Origin: Brucella thiophenivorans
Lineage (GTDB): Bacteria > Pseudomonadota > Alphaproteobacteria > Rhizobiales > Rhizobiaceae
Assembly: GCF_002252445.1 (NCBI RefSeq)
Contig: NZ_NNRJ01000016.1
Span: forward strand, 42,792-106,791
Direction: 5' to 3'
Length of the DNA: 64,000 nt
Position 1 is the stretch's first letter. Each line of letters starts with the position of its first letter. Positions 34,172 through 43,619 of this stretch are shown here, in pieces. The position numbers and the translations under genes were made by a program. Below the pieces are notes generated by a model. The model was not told where the DNA came from. It saw nothing but the letters and a program-made list of their open reading frames with translations, and ran no database searches.

Positions 34172-36163
34172 ATGAATGTCGAAATCGGTCATTTTGCGCT
34201 TGTGCTGGCATTGGCTTTGTCTGTGGTGCAATCCATTGTCCCGCTTGTGGGCGCGCAGCGCAGAGATATGCAACTCATGGCCGTTGCTGCCCCGACAGCG
34301 CTTGCGGCTTTTGCACTGATTGCCTTTTCATTCATCGTTTTAACTGTGGCCTATGTAGTTTCTGATTTCTCTGTGCTGAATGTGGTTGAGAACTCGCATT
34401 CGCAGAAGCCGATGCTTTATAAAATCACCGGTGTCTGGGGCAATCATGAAGGTTCGATGCTGCTTTGGGTTCTGATTCTTAGTTTTTTCAGCGCACTCGT
34501 TGCAGCTTTTTCGGCCAATTTGCCTGAAACATTACGGGCCAATGTGCTGGCCGTCCAAGGTTGGATTGCGACAGCATTCCTTGCCTTCATCATTTTCACA
34601 TCCAATCCATTCACACGCATTATTCCAGCACCGATGGAAGGTGGTGATCTCAATCCGATCCTTCAGGACATCGGCCTCGCCATCCATCCGCCGTTGCTTT
34701 ATCTCGGATATGTTGGTTTCTCGGTCTGTTTCTCGTTTGCCGTTGCTGCGCTGGTCGAGGGACGACTTGATGCTGCGTGGGCGCGATGGGTGCGTCCATG
34801 GGCGCTGCTTGCTTGGATGTTTCTGACAGGCGGCATCGCAATGGGTTCGTACTGGGCCTATTATGAACTCGGCTGGGGTGGCTGGTGGTTCTGGGACCCG
34901 GTCGAAAACGCATCTTTCATGCCATGGCTAGTCGGTACAGCGCTGCTGCATTCGGCAATTGTGATGGAAAAGCGCTCGGCGCTTAAAATCTGGACCGTGC
35001 TACTGGCAATATTGACCTTCTCACTGTCATTGCTTGGCACATTTCTGGTGCGCTCAGGCGTGCTTACATCTGTGCATAGTTTTGCGACCGATCCGGGACG
35101 TGGTCTATTCATCCTCGCCATTCTTGCGATTTTCATCGGTGGTTCACTGTCGCTTTTTGCGCTTCGCGTTCAAAGCCTGTCGTCAGGCGGATTGTTTCAG
35201 CCGATTTCGCGCGAAGGCGCGCTGGTCTTTAACAATCTGTTTCTCACGACGGCGGCGGCGACCGTTCTCATAGGCACGCTTTATCCGCTGCTTCTAGAAG
35301 TTCTGACCGGCGAGAAGATTTCCGTTGGCGCGCCATTCTTCAATATGACCTTCGGGCCATTGATGATTCCGCTTTTGCTGGCAGTACCTTTCGGTCCGCT
35401 TTTGGCATGGAAACGCGGCGATCTTTATGGCGTTGCGCAACGGCTGATGACAGCCTTTGCTTTGGCTCTCATCACGTTCGGCATCGTGCTTTGGCGTAGC
35501 AATGCGCATTCCGTGTTGGCAGCGCTTGGCGTTGGTCTTGCCGCGTGGCTGATCTTTGGCAGCCTGACCGATTTATGGCTGAAAGCGGGTATTGGCAAGG
35601 TTTCGGCAGGCAAGGCATTCTCGCGCTTCATAGGCCTGCCGCGTTCTGTGTTCGGCACATCGCTGGCGCATATGGGGCTTGGGATTACGCTGCTTGGTAT
35701 TGTCAGCGTGACGACTTTCGGCACTGAAAATGTCGTTGTTATGCGTGCCGGTGATACGGTGAAGATTGCTGATTACTCTTTGCGTTTTGAAGGAATGCGT
35801 CCGCTGACGGGCGGAAACTTCACGGAAAATCGCGGCGACTTTACGCTTTTCGATTCGTCAAATCGTGATCTCGGGCAGGTCCACTCTTCCAAGCGCTTTT
35901 TCCCTGCGCGTCAGATGCCGACTACTGAATCGGGCATCCGCACACTTTGGTTCAGTCAGGTCTATGTCGCTCTTGGTGATGAACCAGGTGATGGTTCCAT
36001 CGTTGTCCGCGTCTGGTGGAAACCATATGTGACACTGATCTGGTATGGCGCGCTGGTGATGATGCTGGGCGGTATTATCTCGCTGGCGGATCGGCGTCTG
36101 CGCGTTGGTGCTCCGTCAAAAACACGCACGTCTTCGTCCAATCAGGCGGGGGCAACCGCATGA
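34172..36163 (+). CDS. ccmF: Cytochrome c heme lyase subunit CcmF (CycK)
   Basis: A 663-residue multi-pass protein with about 15 transmembrane helices that delivers heme to apocytochrome c. The WWD domain is [19 protein letters not shown], and conserved histidines lie in [16 protein letters not shown] and [21 protein letters not shown] segments. A periplasmic beta domain is near the C-terminus. It follows ccmE by 19 bases. Confidence 0.97.
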   Translation: MNVEIGHFALVLALALSVVQSIVPLVGAQRRDMQLMAVAAPTALAAFALIAFSFIVLTVAYVVSDFSVLNVVENSHSQKPMLYKITGVWGNHEGSMLLWVLILSFFSALVAAFSANLPETLRANVLAVQGWIATAFLAFIIFTSNPFTRIIPAPMEGGDLNPILQDIGLAIHPPLLYLGYVGFSVCFSFAVAALVEGRLDAAWARWVRPWALLAWMFLTGGIAMGSYWAYYELGWGGWWFWDPVENASFMPWLVGTALLHSAIVMEKRSALKIWTVLLAILTFSLSLLGTFLVRSGVLTSVHSFATDPGRGLFILAILAIFIGGSLSLFALRVQSLSSGGLFQPISREGALVFNNLFLTTAAATVLIGTLYPLLLEVLTGEKISVGAPFFNMTFGPLMIPLLLAVPFGPLLAWKRGDLYGVAQRLMTAFALALITFGIVLWRSNAHSVLAALGVGLAAWLIFGSLTDLWLKAGIGKVSAGKAFSRFIGLPRSVFGTSLAHMGLGITLLGIVSVTTFGTENVVVMRAGDTVKIADYSLRFEGMRPLTGGNFTENRGDFTLFDSSNRDLGQVHSSKRFFPARQMPTTESGIRTLWFSQVYVALGDEPGDGSIVVRVWWKPYVTLIWYGALVMMLGGIISLADRRLRVGAPSKTRTSSSNQAGATA

Positions 36164-36636
36164 AGTTAACCAAAAATCTGGCGGCAATTCTTCTTGGTTT
36201 CTCATTAATGTTTCATGGTTCGGTCGCTTTGGCTGTGAACCCGGACGAGATTTTGCCTGATGCTCAGCTTGAAAGTCGTGCGCGGCAAATTTCGGCAGAA
36301 CTCAGATGCATGGTCTGCCAGAATGAATCCATTGATGATTCCAATGCTGAACTCGCACGAGACCTGCGTCTATTGGTGCGGGAGCGCCTGACATCAGGCG
36401 ATACCGATAATCAAGTTATCGATTTCGTCGTTGATCGTTATGGAGAATTCGTCCTGCTCAAGCCGCGTTTCAATGCACAGACAGCTTTTTTGTGGGGCTT
36501 TCCTGTGATTATTCTTCTGATTGGTGGAATTGCGCTGGCTTTTGCATTTCGCAGGAGAAGCGCTTTTGTTGAGGTGCAGAAGCCTCTTTCCGACAGCGAA
36601 AAGGCCCAGCTTTCCCGGCTTCTTGACGATAAATAA
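36160..36636 (+). CDS. ccmH: Cytochrome c maturation protein CcmH (CycL)
   Basis: A 158-residue periplasmic thiol-redox protein that keeps the apocytochrome CxxCH reduced. Signal peptide about 1-25, redox motif C50-M-V-C53 in [19 protein letters not shown], and a C-terminal membrane anchor (about 105-125). ATG overlaps the ccmF stop (ATGA); the longer open frame upstream is within ccmF. Confidence 0.96.
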   Translation: MKLTKNLAAILLGFSLMFHGSVALAVNPDEILPDAQLESRARQISAELRCMVCQNESIDDSNAELARDLRLLVRERLTSGDTDNQVIDFVVDRYGEFVLLKPRFNAQTAFLWGFPVIILLIGGIALAFAFRRRSAFVEVQKPLSDSEKAQLSRLLDDK

Positions 36637-36664
36637 TCGCGTCTCGCGCTGAAATTATTGCTCT

Positions 36665-36768
36665 GAGAGCTGTTCCTGTTTAATTGGAATTGTAGGAACC
36701 GCTCCTTCTATTCGTTGTTACGCATTATCCTATGCAAAACCGCTGCGCACTTTTACTGGAAATGCTCC
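36665..36768 (-). repeat. Dispersed intergenic repeat, full-length copy
   Basis: Read on the minus strand it begins GGAGCATTTCCAGTAAAAGT and continues CAGCGGTTTTGCATAGGATA, ending near AAACAGGAACAGCTCTC. It is the longest copy in the window and contains the palindromic core AAAAGTGCGCAGCGGTTTT. It fills most of the gap between ccmH and degP. Confidence 0.8.
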
Positions 36769-36908
36769 TATTCTTACAAAAGTTTCATCTTCCGGAAATT
36801 GAGCGGTAAGGTAGCCAACACTATCTTACGCTCTATAAAGATTTCACAGAGCTGGTTAGCCTTCCCAAGGTGCGCTGGTCGAAGAGTAATGCTCGCAAGG
36901 AGAGACTT

Positions 36909-38453
36909 ATGTTTAAAGCGACTAATTCCAGGTATCGTAAGGGCGTTGCAGCCTTGGCACTGTCGGCAGCACTTGCTGGCGGGTTCGTCGCGACTGGCCC
37001 TCTTGGTGCAATACGCGATGCCCGCGCTGAAGCCGTCCGGGTTACCGCTCCCCAGCAGGCAGGATTCGCCGATCTGGTTGAAAAGGTTCGCCCTGCGGTC
37101 GTTAGCGTTCGCGTAAAGAAAGATGTGCAGGAAGTAGATAGCCGTGGCCAGCAGATGCAGACCCCTCCGGGTTTTGATCAGTTGCCCGATGGTCATCCCT
37201 TGAAGCGCTTCTTCCGTGATTTTGGAATGGAGCCACGCGGCGATGCACGTCCTGATAGCCGTCAGGGCAAGCGCGGTGGAAAGCCACGCCCTGGACATGA
37301 GCGTCCATTTGCACAGGGTTCCGGCTTCTTCATTTCGGAAGATGGTTATCTCGTCACCAACAATCACGTTGTTTCCGATGGCGATGCCTATAGCGTTGTT
37401 CTCGATGATGGCACCGAGCTTGACGCAAAGCTGATCGGCACCGATCCGCGCACTGACCTCGCAGTTCTTAAGATCAACGATCCTAAGCAGAAATTCACCT
37501 ATGTAGCACTTGGCGACGATAACAAGGTCCGCGTTGGTGATTGGGTTGTTGCTGTTGGTAACCCGTTCGGTCTTGGCGGAACTGTGACTTCGGGTATTGT
37601 TTCGGCTCGCGGTCGTGACATTGGTGCTGGCGCCTATGATGACTTCATCCAGATTGATGCGGCCGTTAACAAAGGCAATTCAGGCGGGCCTACGTTTGAC
37701 CTGTCGGGTGAAGTTATTGGTATTAATACGGCCATCTTCTCGCCTTCAGGCGGTAGCGTCGGTATTGCCTTTGCAATTCCGGCTTCCACTGCCAAGCAGG
37801 TTGTCGATCAGCTTATCAAGACAGGTTCTGTAGAACGCGGCTGGATTGGTGTACAGATTCAGCCCGTAACCAAAGACATTGCAGCCTCTCTCGGCCTGGC
37901 CGAAGAAAAGGGTGCAATTGTTGCCGCACCACAGGCCGATGGTCCGGCTGCAAAGGCAGGCATCAAGGCTGGTGACGTGATCACTGCTGTTAACGGTGAG
38001 CCTGTTCAGGACCCACGCGATCTGGCCCGTAAGGTTGCCAAGATTGCTACTGGTGAAAAGGCTGAAGTAACAGTCTGGCGCAAGAACAAGGCTGAGAAAA
38101 TTGACGTCACGATTGCCGCTATGCCTCAAGATGTGGGTAAAGCCGGCACTCAGTCCGATGATGGCAATAGCGATCAGGGTGAAACACTCGACTCTTATGG
38201 CCTGACTGTAACACCATCAGAAGAAGGTGATGGCGTTGTTGTGACCAATGTTGATCCAGACAGCGATGCTTCGGATCGTGGTATCCGTTCTGGCGATACC
38301 ATCGTTACGGTCAATAATCAGATCGTAAAGAGTGCGAAGGACATTAATAGCGCGATCGCAGAAGCAGAAAAGGCTGGTCGTAAGGCCGTTCTGCTCCAGA
38401 TTCAGAGCAACGATCAGAGCCGCTTCGTGGCGCTGCCAATCGATCAGGGTTAA
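36909..38453 (+). CDS. degP: Periplasmic serine protease DegP/HtrA (Do family)
   Basis: A 514-residue HtrA protease/chaperone for misfolded envelope proteins. The signal peptide spans about 1-40 (ending ARAEA). The triad is H153 (TNNHVV), D183 (DPRTDLAVLK) and S258 (GNSGGP). Two PDZ domains follow (GWIGVQIQPVTKDIAASLGL; later EEGDGVVVTNVDPDSDASDR). A His/Arg/Gly-rich insert (about 105-130) lies before the protease core. ATG at 36909 follows AAGGAGAGACTT. It is directly upstream of a two-component pair, suggesting envelope-stress control. Confidence 0.96.
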   Translation: MFKATNSRYRKGVAALALSAALAGGFVATGPLGAIRDARAEAVRVTAPQQAGFADLVEKVRPAVVSVRVKKDVQEVDSRGQQMQTPPGFDQLPDGHPLKRFFRDFGMEPRGDARPDSRQGKRGGKPRPGHERPFAQGSGFFISEDGYLVTNNHVVSDGDAYSVVLDDGTELDAKLIGTDPRTDLAVLKINDPKQKFTYVALGDDNKVRVGDWVVAVGNPFGLGGTVTSGIVSARGRDIGAGAYDDFIQIDAAVNKGNSGGPTFDLSGEVIGINTAIFSPSGGSVGIAFAIPASTAKQVVDQLIKTGSVERGWIGVQIQPVTKDIAASLGLAEEKGAIVAAPQADGPAAKAGIKAGDVITAVNGEPVQDPRDLARKVAKIATGEKAEVTVWRKNKAEKIDVTIAAMPQDVGKAGTQSDDGNSDQGETLDSYGLTVTPSEEGDGVVVTNVDPDSDASDRGIRSGDTIVTVNNQIVKSAKDINSAIAEAEKAGRKAVLLQIQSNDQSRFVALPIDQG

Positions 38454-38482
38454 ACACACCCGTCGTGCTTTGAGCTAATCTG

Positions 38483-38515
38483 ATGCCAGGCGGTTAATCT
38501 GCCTGGCATTGCTTC
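38483..38515 (+). terminator. Hairpin after degP
   Basis: ATGCCAGGC (38483-38491) pairs with GCCTGGCAT (38501-38509) across a 9-nt loop, followed by TGCTTCATTTT. The T-tract is weak, so this could be a leaky terminator or mRNA-stabilising hairpin between degP and the response regulator. Confidence 0.6.
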
Positions 38516-38546
38516 ATTTTCTCCAACGACCCGGTATAGTATCGCC

Positions 38547-39254
38547 ATGAAGATTCTCGTTATTGAAGACGACCGCGAAGCGGCCCGCTATCTTGAGAAG
38601 GCCTTTAGCGAGGCTGGTCATTCTGCCGACATTGCTGGCGATGGCGAAACTGGTTATGCGTTGGCTGAAAATGGCAATTATGACGTGCTGGTCGTTGATC
38701 GTATGCTGCCCAAGCGCGATGGGCTATCCGTTGTTGCGGGCCTTCGGGCCAAAGGAATGGAAACGCCGGTTCTCATCCTTTCCGCGCTTGGCGAAGTGGA
38801 TGATCGCGTAACCGGATTGCGCGCCGGTGGCGATGACTATCTGACCAAACCCTACGCATTTTCCGAGCTTCTTGCACGCGTCGAAGTCTTGCGTCGTCGC
38901 TCCAGCCCGCGCGAGGCTGATACGATTTATCGCGTTGGCGATCTTGAACTCGATCGCCTTGCGCACACCGCACGCAGGCAGAATGTCGACATTACGTTGC
39001 AACCGCGTGAATTCCGATTGCTCGAATATCTGATGCGCCATGCAGGCCAGGTTGTAACGCGCACGATGTTGCTGGAAAATGTCTGGGATTATCATTTCGA
39101 TCCGCAGACCAATGTGATTGATGTTCACATCTCACGATTGCGTTCGAAAATCGAAAAAGGCTTTGATGGACCACTGCTGCACACGGTGCGTGGCGCAGGC
39201 TATATGCTGAAAGCCGCAAAATCTAAAGCCGCTGTAAGCGCTAAGGTCGAATAA
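38547..39254 (+). CDS. OmpR/PhoB-family response regulator
   Basis: A 235-residue response regulator. Receiver with D51 in VVDRMLPKRDGL and lysine in LTKPYAF; winged-helix output with LQPREFRLLEYLMRHAGQVV and NVIDVHISRLRSKIEK. It shares one base with the next gene's ATG (TAATG). The locus order degP-regulator-kinase-glnE is conserved in rhizobia; I do not know a settled gene name. Confidence 0.94.
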   Translation: MKILVIEDDREAARYLEKAFSEAGHSADIAGDGETGYALAENGNYDVLVVDRMLPKRDGLSVVAGLRAKGMETPVLILSALGEVDDRVTGLRAGGDDYLTKPYAFSELLARVEVLRRRSSPREADTIYRVGDLELDRLAHTARRQNVDITLQPREFRLLEYLMRHAGQVVTRTMLLENVWDYHFDPQTNVIDVHISRLRSKIEKGFDGPLLHTVRGAGYMLKAAKSKAAVSAKVE

Positions 39255-40657
39255 TGGGCCGCTTCTCTGCGCTCATGCGCACCACCGCTGCACGTCTTTC
39301 GACATTATATCTGCTTTTGTTTGCCGTGGGTGCCGTGGCTTTGGTCTTTTACATGACCAATCTTTCCGCCTCTATAATCAATAGCCAGACGCAGGAAGCG
39401 CTTGGCGAGGAAGTGGCGAGTATTGGCAAAGCCTATTCACGCGGCGGCATTCCCCAGCTTGTGCGCACCATTGACTATCGTTCACGCCAGCCTGGTGCCT
39501 ATCTTTATCTTGTGGCAGATCAGTCGGGACGCATTTTATCGGGCAATGTAGAAGGTGTCGAACCCGGCGTACTCGATACGGACGGCGTGGTTGAACGCGC
39601 TTTCAAATATCGTCGTTATGGTGAACAGGGGACTGAAACCGAACACCGCGCCATCGCCGTTGTGATTGCATTGCCCAATGGTATGCGCCTGCTGGTCGGC
39701 CGCGATCTGGGCGAGCCGGAACGCTTCCGTGATCTTGTGCGCAATTCGTTGATGCTGGCACTTGGCATTATGGGTGTTGGCGCTCTTTTGATTTGGTTTT
39801 TCGTGGGGCGTCGTGCGCTCAAGCGCATCGATGATGTGTCACGCGCATCGCAACGCATCATGGATGGCGATTTGACGGGTCGATTGCCAGTCAATGGGTC
39901 GGGTGACGAGTTTGATCGTTTGTCCATCAATCTCAATGTTATGCTTGGGCGGATTCTCGAACTCAACGAAGGCCTTAAACAGGTTTCCGACAACATCGCG
40001 CATGACCTTAAGACACCGCTGACACGTCTGCGCAACCGTGCCGAAGAAGCGCTGTCGGGCAAGAAGACCGGTCCTGAGTATCGTGAAGCGCTTGAGGATA
40101 TGATTGGTGAATCCGATCAGTTGATCCGCACCTTCAACGCGATTTTGATGATTTCGCGTCTTGAAGCAGGCTATTCGACTGAAAACCTCGAAAATATGTT
40201 GGTGGCACCCATTGTTCGTGATGTTGCTGAAATGTATGAGCCAGTTGCGGAAGATGCAGGTGTTCAGTTGACGCTTGGTGCGCTGAACGATGTGCCGTTG
40301 CATATCAACCGTGAACTCGTCGGCCAGACGGTTTCAAACCTTGTCGATAATGCGATTAAATATGCGTTGAGAAGCGAAAATGATGCCGCCGTCAACCTTT
40401 TCATGGAGCGTGATCAGCAATGGGTGCGCATTGTTGTTGCCGATAATGGTCCCGGGATTCCCGAGGACAAGCGTGAGCAGGCAACCGAACGTTTTGTGCG
40501 ACTGGAGGAAAGCCGTACACAGCCGGGTTCTGGACTTGGTTTAAGTCTTGCCAAGGCAGTCATGAAGTTGCACGGTGGCGCTCTTCGTCTTGAAGACAAT
40601 GGTCCCGGCCTGCGTGCTGTTCTGGAGTTTCCATTGGTAAAGGACGAAAAACTATAA
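39254..40657 (+). CDS. Membrane sensor histidine kinase, partner of the upstream regulator
   Basis: A 467-residue kinase with transmembrane helices at about 14-35 and 165-185, a periplasmic domain between, HAMP (RRALKRIDDVSRASQRIMDG), HisKA with H250 in NIAHDLKTPLTRLRNRAEE, and an ATPase domain (NLVDNAIKYAL, DNGPGIPED, GSGLGLSLAKAV). The layout is EnvZ/QseC-like. The signal is unknown; proximity to degP suggests envelope state. Confidence 0.94.
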   Translation: MGRFSALMRTTAARLSTLYLLLFAVGAVALVFYMTNLSASIINSQTQEALGEEVASIGKAYSRGGIPQLVRTIDYRSRQPGAYLYLVADQSGRILSGNVEGVEPGVLDTDGVVERAFKYRRYGEQGTETEHRAIAVVIALPNGMRLLVGRDLGEPERFRDLVRNSLMLALGIMGVGALLIWFFVGRRALKRIDDVSRASQRIMDGDLTGRLPVNGSGDEFDRLSINLNVMLGRILELNEGLKQVSDNIAHDLKTPLTRLRNRAEEALSGKKTGPEYREALEDMIGESDQLIRTFNAILMISRLEAGYSTENLENMLVAPIVRDVAEMYEPVAEDAGVQLTLGALNDVPLHINRELVGQTVSNLVDNAIKYALRSENDAAVNLFMERDQQWVRIVVADNGPGIPEDKREQATERFVRLEESRTQPGSGLGLSLAKAVMKLHGGALRLEDNGPGLRAVLEFPLVKDEKL

Positions 40658-40679
40658 CAGCATAATTCAAGAGGGGCTT

Positions 40680-43619
40680 ATGACGGCTGAAGACACAAAG
40701 GCACTGTTTTTTGATCGAAACCTTTGTGGGCTTATCCCCCTTGATGACGAGCGCGCGCAGTCCTTCCTGACCGATCTAAAGGAGCGGGCAAAGGAAGAGG
40801 AACTTGTTCGCGTCACAGCCCTTTTGCAAAACAAACTGGCGTCAAGTTTTCTGGCAGCGGTGCTTGATCTGTCGCCCTTCATGCGCGAGGCGCTCATTCG
40901 TCACCCGCGCATTCTTGATCGCATTACGGTTGATCCGCCCGAACAGGCTCTTGCCAATATTCTTTCCGAAATAGCTGCATCGGGCATCGAAGACGGCGTC
41001 ACCGAAGCCACATTGATGAGCAGCCTGCGTCAACGAAAGCGTGAAGCGCATGTGCTGATTGCACTTTGCGATCTGGCTCAACTCTATCATACGGAAATAA
41101 CAACCGGCTGGTTGACTGATCTGGCAGAAGCCTGCACAGGAGCCGCCATTCGCTTCCTTTTGCGCGATGCGGACAATGCCGGTAAGATCAAGCTTCTGGA
41201 TCGCCAAGACCCCGAGAAGGGCAGCGGCTGGATCATTCTTGGTATGGGTAAATTCGGCGCCCGCGAACTCAATTATTCGTCCGATATTGATCTGATTGTT
41301 TTCATCGATTCTGAACGTCCATCGATCATCGATCCTTATGAATGCGTGGATACGTTTTCACGGCTGACACGGCGTTTGGTGCGCATTCTTCAAGACCGCA
41401 CGGGGGATGGCTATGTCTTCCGCGTCGATTTAAGACTTCGCCCCGATCCGGGATCGACACCATTGGCTATTCCGGTGGGCGCTGCACTGCATTATTACGA
41501 AAGTCGCGGTCAGAACTGGGAACGTGCTGCCATGATCAAGGCGCGGCCCGTTGCCGGTGATCGCGAATCCGGTGAGCAAGTTTTGTCAGAACTCGCCCCT
41601 TATGTCTGGCGCAAATATCTCGATTATGCGGCAATCGCCGATGTGCATTCGATTAAGCGGCAGATACATGCGCATAAGGGCCATGGCGACATCGCTGTGC
41701 GGGGGCATAATGTGAAGCTTGGCCGCGGTGGTATCCGCGAGATCGAATTTTTCGTGCAGACCCAGCAATTGATTGCCGGAGGGCGCTTTCCAGAACTACG
41801 TGGCAATCAGACGGTTCCGATGCTGGGCAGACTTGCCGAGCGTGGCTGGATTACCGAGAAAGCCCGCGATGCACTTGCCAAGGAATACTACTTCCTTCGC
41901 GATGTCGAACACCGCATTCAGATGATTGCCGATGAGCAGACCCACATTTTGCCAGAAGATGACGAGGGCTTTGCGCGTGTCGCCCATATGATGGGCTATG
42001 CCGACCCAGCCGCATTTTCGGATGTGTTTTTGTCGGCTCTCAAAGTCGTCGAAAAGCAATACGCGGCATTGTTCGAACAGGCACCGGAACTTGGTTCTTC
42101 CAGCGGCAATCTGGTTTTCACTGGCGATGTAGATGATCCCGGCACGTTGGAAACGCTTGCCGCAATGGGCTATGAGCGTCCAAGCGATATTTGTCGTGTT
42201 ATCCGCACATGGCATTTTGGACGTTATCGCGCCACGCAATCAGCCGAAGCACGCGAGCGTTTGACCGAGCTGACACCTGCCTTGTTGCAGGCTTTTGCCG
42301 CGACCAAACGCGCCGATGAATCGCTCTTGCGCTTTGATGGCTTTTTGCAGGGGCTACCTGCGGGTATCCAGCTTTTCAGCCTTTTGCAATCCAACCAGCG
42401 CCTGCTCAATCTGCTTGTGATGATCATGAGTGCGGCCCCTCGGCTTGCCGAGGTCATTACCCGGAATCCCCATGTTTTCGATGGGTTGCTTGATCCGGCA
42501 ATTTTCTCCGAAATGCCGACACGCAATTATCTCGAAGAACGGTTGCGCGTTTTTCTGGGTGCTGCCACTGATTATGAGGAAGTGCTGGACCGCTTACGGA
42601 TATTTGCGGCGGAACACCGTTTTCTGATTGGTATCCGTTTGCTCACCAGTGCAATTGATGGCGTGCGGGCAGGGCGCGCTTTCTCTGATTTGGCTGAACT
42701 TATGATCGGCAAAGCTTTTGAGGCAGTCGAGGCCGAACTTCAGCGACGTCATGGCAAGGTAAAGGGCGCAAAGGTTGCATTGCTTGCCATGGGCAAGCTT
42801 GGCAGCCGCGAACTGACCGCAGGTTCCGATGTCGATCTGATCCTGCTTTATGACCATGATAAGGATGTGGAAGAATCCGATGGTGACAAGCCGCTGGCTT
42901 CATCACAATATTACATCCGACTTACGCAGAGGCTGATTGCTGCACTTTCCGCACCAACTGCCGAAGGTGTACTTTATGAAGTCGATATGCGTTTGCGACC
43001 GTCTGGCAATAAAGGTCCGGTCGCAACCCATATCGAATCATTTGGCAAATATCAGCGCAGCGAGGCCTGGACATGGGAGCATATGGCGCTCACACGTGCG
43101 CGCCCAATCCATGGCGATGCGGCTTTCAGCGACTTCATCAAAGACGAAATCGACGAAGTGCTGGCGAACAAACGCGACACACAAAAGATTGCCAAAGATG
43201 TGCACGAAATGCGCGATCTCATTTATGAGGAAAAGCCGCCGCGTGATGATTGGGATTTCAAGCTGAAACCCGGCGGTATTGTTGATCTGGAATTCATTGC
43301 GCAGTTTGCGGTGCTGACGGGCAAAGAAATCAGGCATCCCCGACCCTTGGGAACCGAAGATGTGCTTGCAGGTTTAGACCCGGCTTTTGCCGACCCCGCT
43401 GTAATTGACAGTCTGGTTGAAGCACATCGGTTCTACACAAATCTTAGCCAGACGATCAGGCTCTGTCTGGGGAGCGATGCAAAACGCGAAGAGTTCATTC
43501 CCGGAATGGTCGATCTTCTTTGTCGTGCTGCAGAACTACCGGACATCGACCGCGTTGAACATCATCTGAGCGAACTTGCAGCCAATGTTCGAACCAGCTT
43601 TGATACGCTGATCAAATAA
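40680..43619 (+). CDS. glnE: Bifunctional glutamine synthetase adenylyltransferase/deadenylase GlnE
   Basis: A 979-residue enzyme that adenylylates and deadenylylates glutamine synthetase under control of PII proteins. Two nucleotidyltransferase domains are visible: GMGKFGARELNYSSDIDLIV (about 190-210, deadenylase) and AMGKLGSRELTAGSDVDLIL (about 705-725, adenylyltransferase). Each is followed by a helical domain (GRGGIREIEFFVQTQQLIAG; KPGGIVDLEFIAQFAVLTGK). Full length for the family. GAGGGG ribosome-binding site; 22 bases after the kinase gene, so likely in the same operon. Confidence 0.97.
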   Translation: MTAEDTKALFFDRNLCGLIPLDDERAQSFLTDLKERAKEEELVRVTALLQNKLASSFLAAVLDLSPFMREALIRHPRILDRITVDPPEQALANILSEIAASGIEDGVTEATLMSSLRQRKREAHVLIALCDLAQLYHTEITTGWLTDLAEACTGAAIRFLLRDADNAGKIKLLDRQDPEKGSGWIILGMGKFGARELNYSSDIDLIVFIDSERPSIIDPYECVDTFSRLTRRLVRILQDRTGDGYVFRVDLRLRPDPGSTPLAIPVGAALHYYESRGQNWERAAMIKARPVAGDRESGEQVLSELAPYVWRKYLDYAAIADVHSIKRQIHAHKGHGDIAVRGHNVKLGRGGIREIEFFVQTQQLIAGGRFPELRGNQTVPMLGRLAERGWITEKARDALAKEYYFLRDVEHRIQMIADEQTHILPEDDEGFARVAHMMGYADPAAFSDVFLSALKVVEKQYAALFEQAPELGSSSGNLVFTGDVDDPGTLETLAAMGYERPSDICRVIRTWHFGRYRATQSAEARERLTELTPALLQAFAATKRADESLLRFDGFLQGLPAGIQLFSLLQSNQRLLNLLVMIMSAAPRLAEVITRNPHVFDGLLDPAIFSEMPTRNYLEERLRVFLGAATDYEEVLDRLRIFAAEHRFLIGIRLLTSAIDGVRAGRAFSDLAELMIGKAFEAVEAELQRRHGKVKGAKVALLAMGKLGSRELTAGSDVDLILLYDHDKDVEESDGDKPLASSQYYIRLTQRLIAALSAPTAEGVLYEVDMRLRPSGNKGPVATHIESFGKYQRSEAWTWEHMALTRARPIHGDAAFSDFIKDEIDEVLANKRDTQKIAKDVHEMRDLIYEEKPPRDDWDFKLKPGGIVDLEFIAQFAVLTGKEIRHPRPLGTEDVLAGLDPAFADPAVIDSLVEAHRFYTNLSQTIRLCLGSDAKREEFIPGMVDLLCRAAELPDIDRVEHHLSELAANVRTSFDTLIK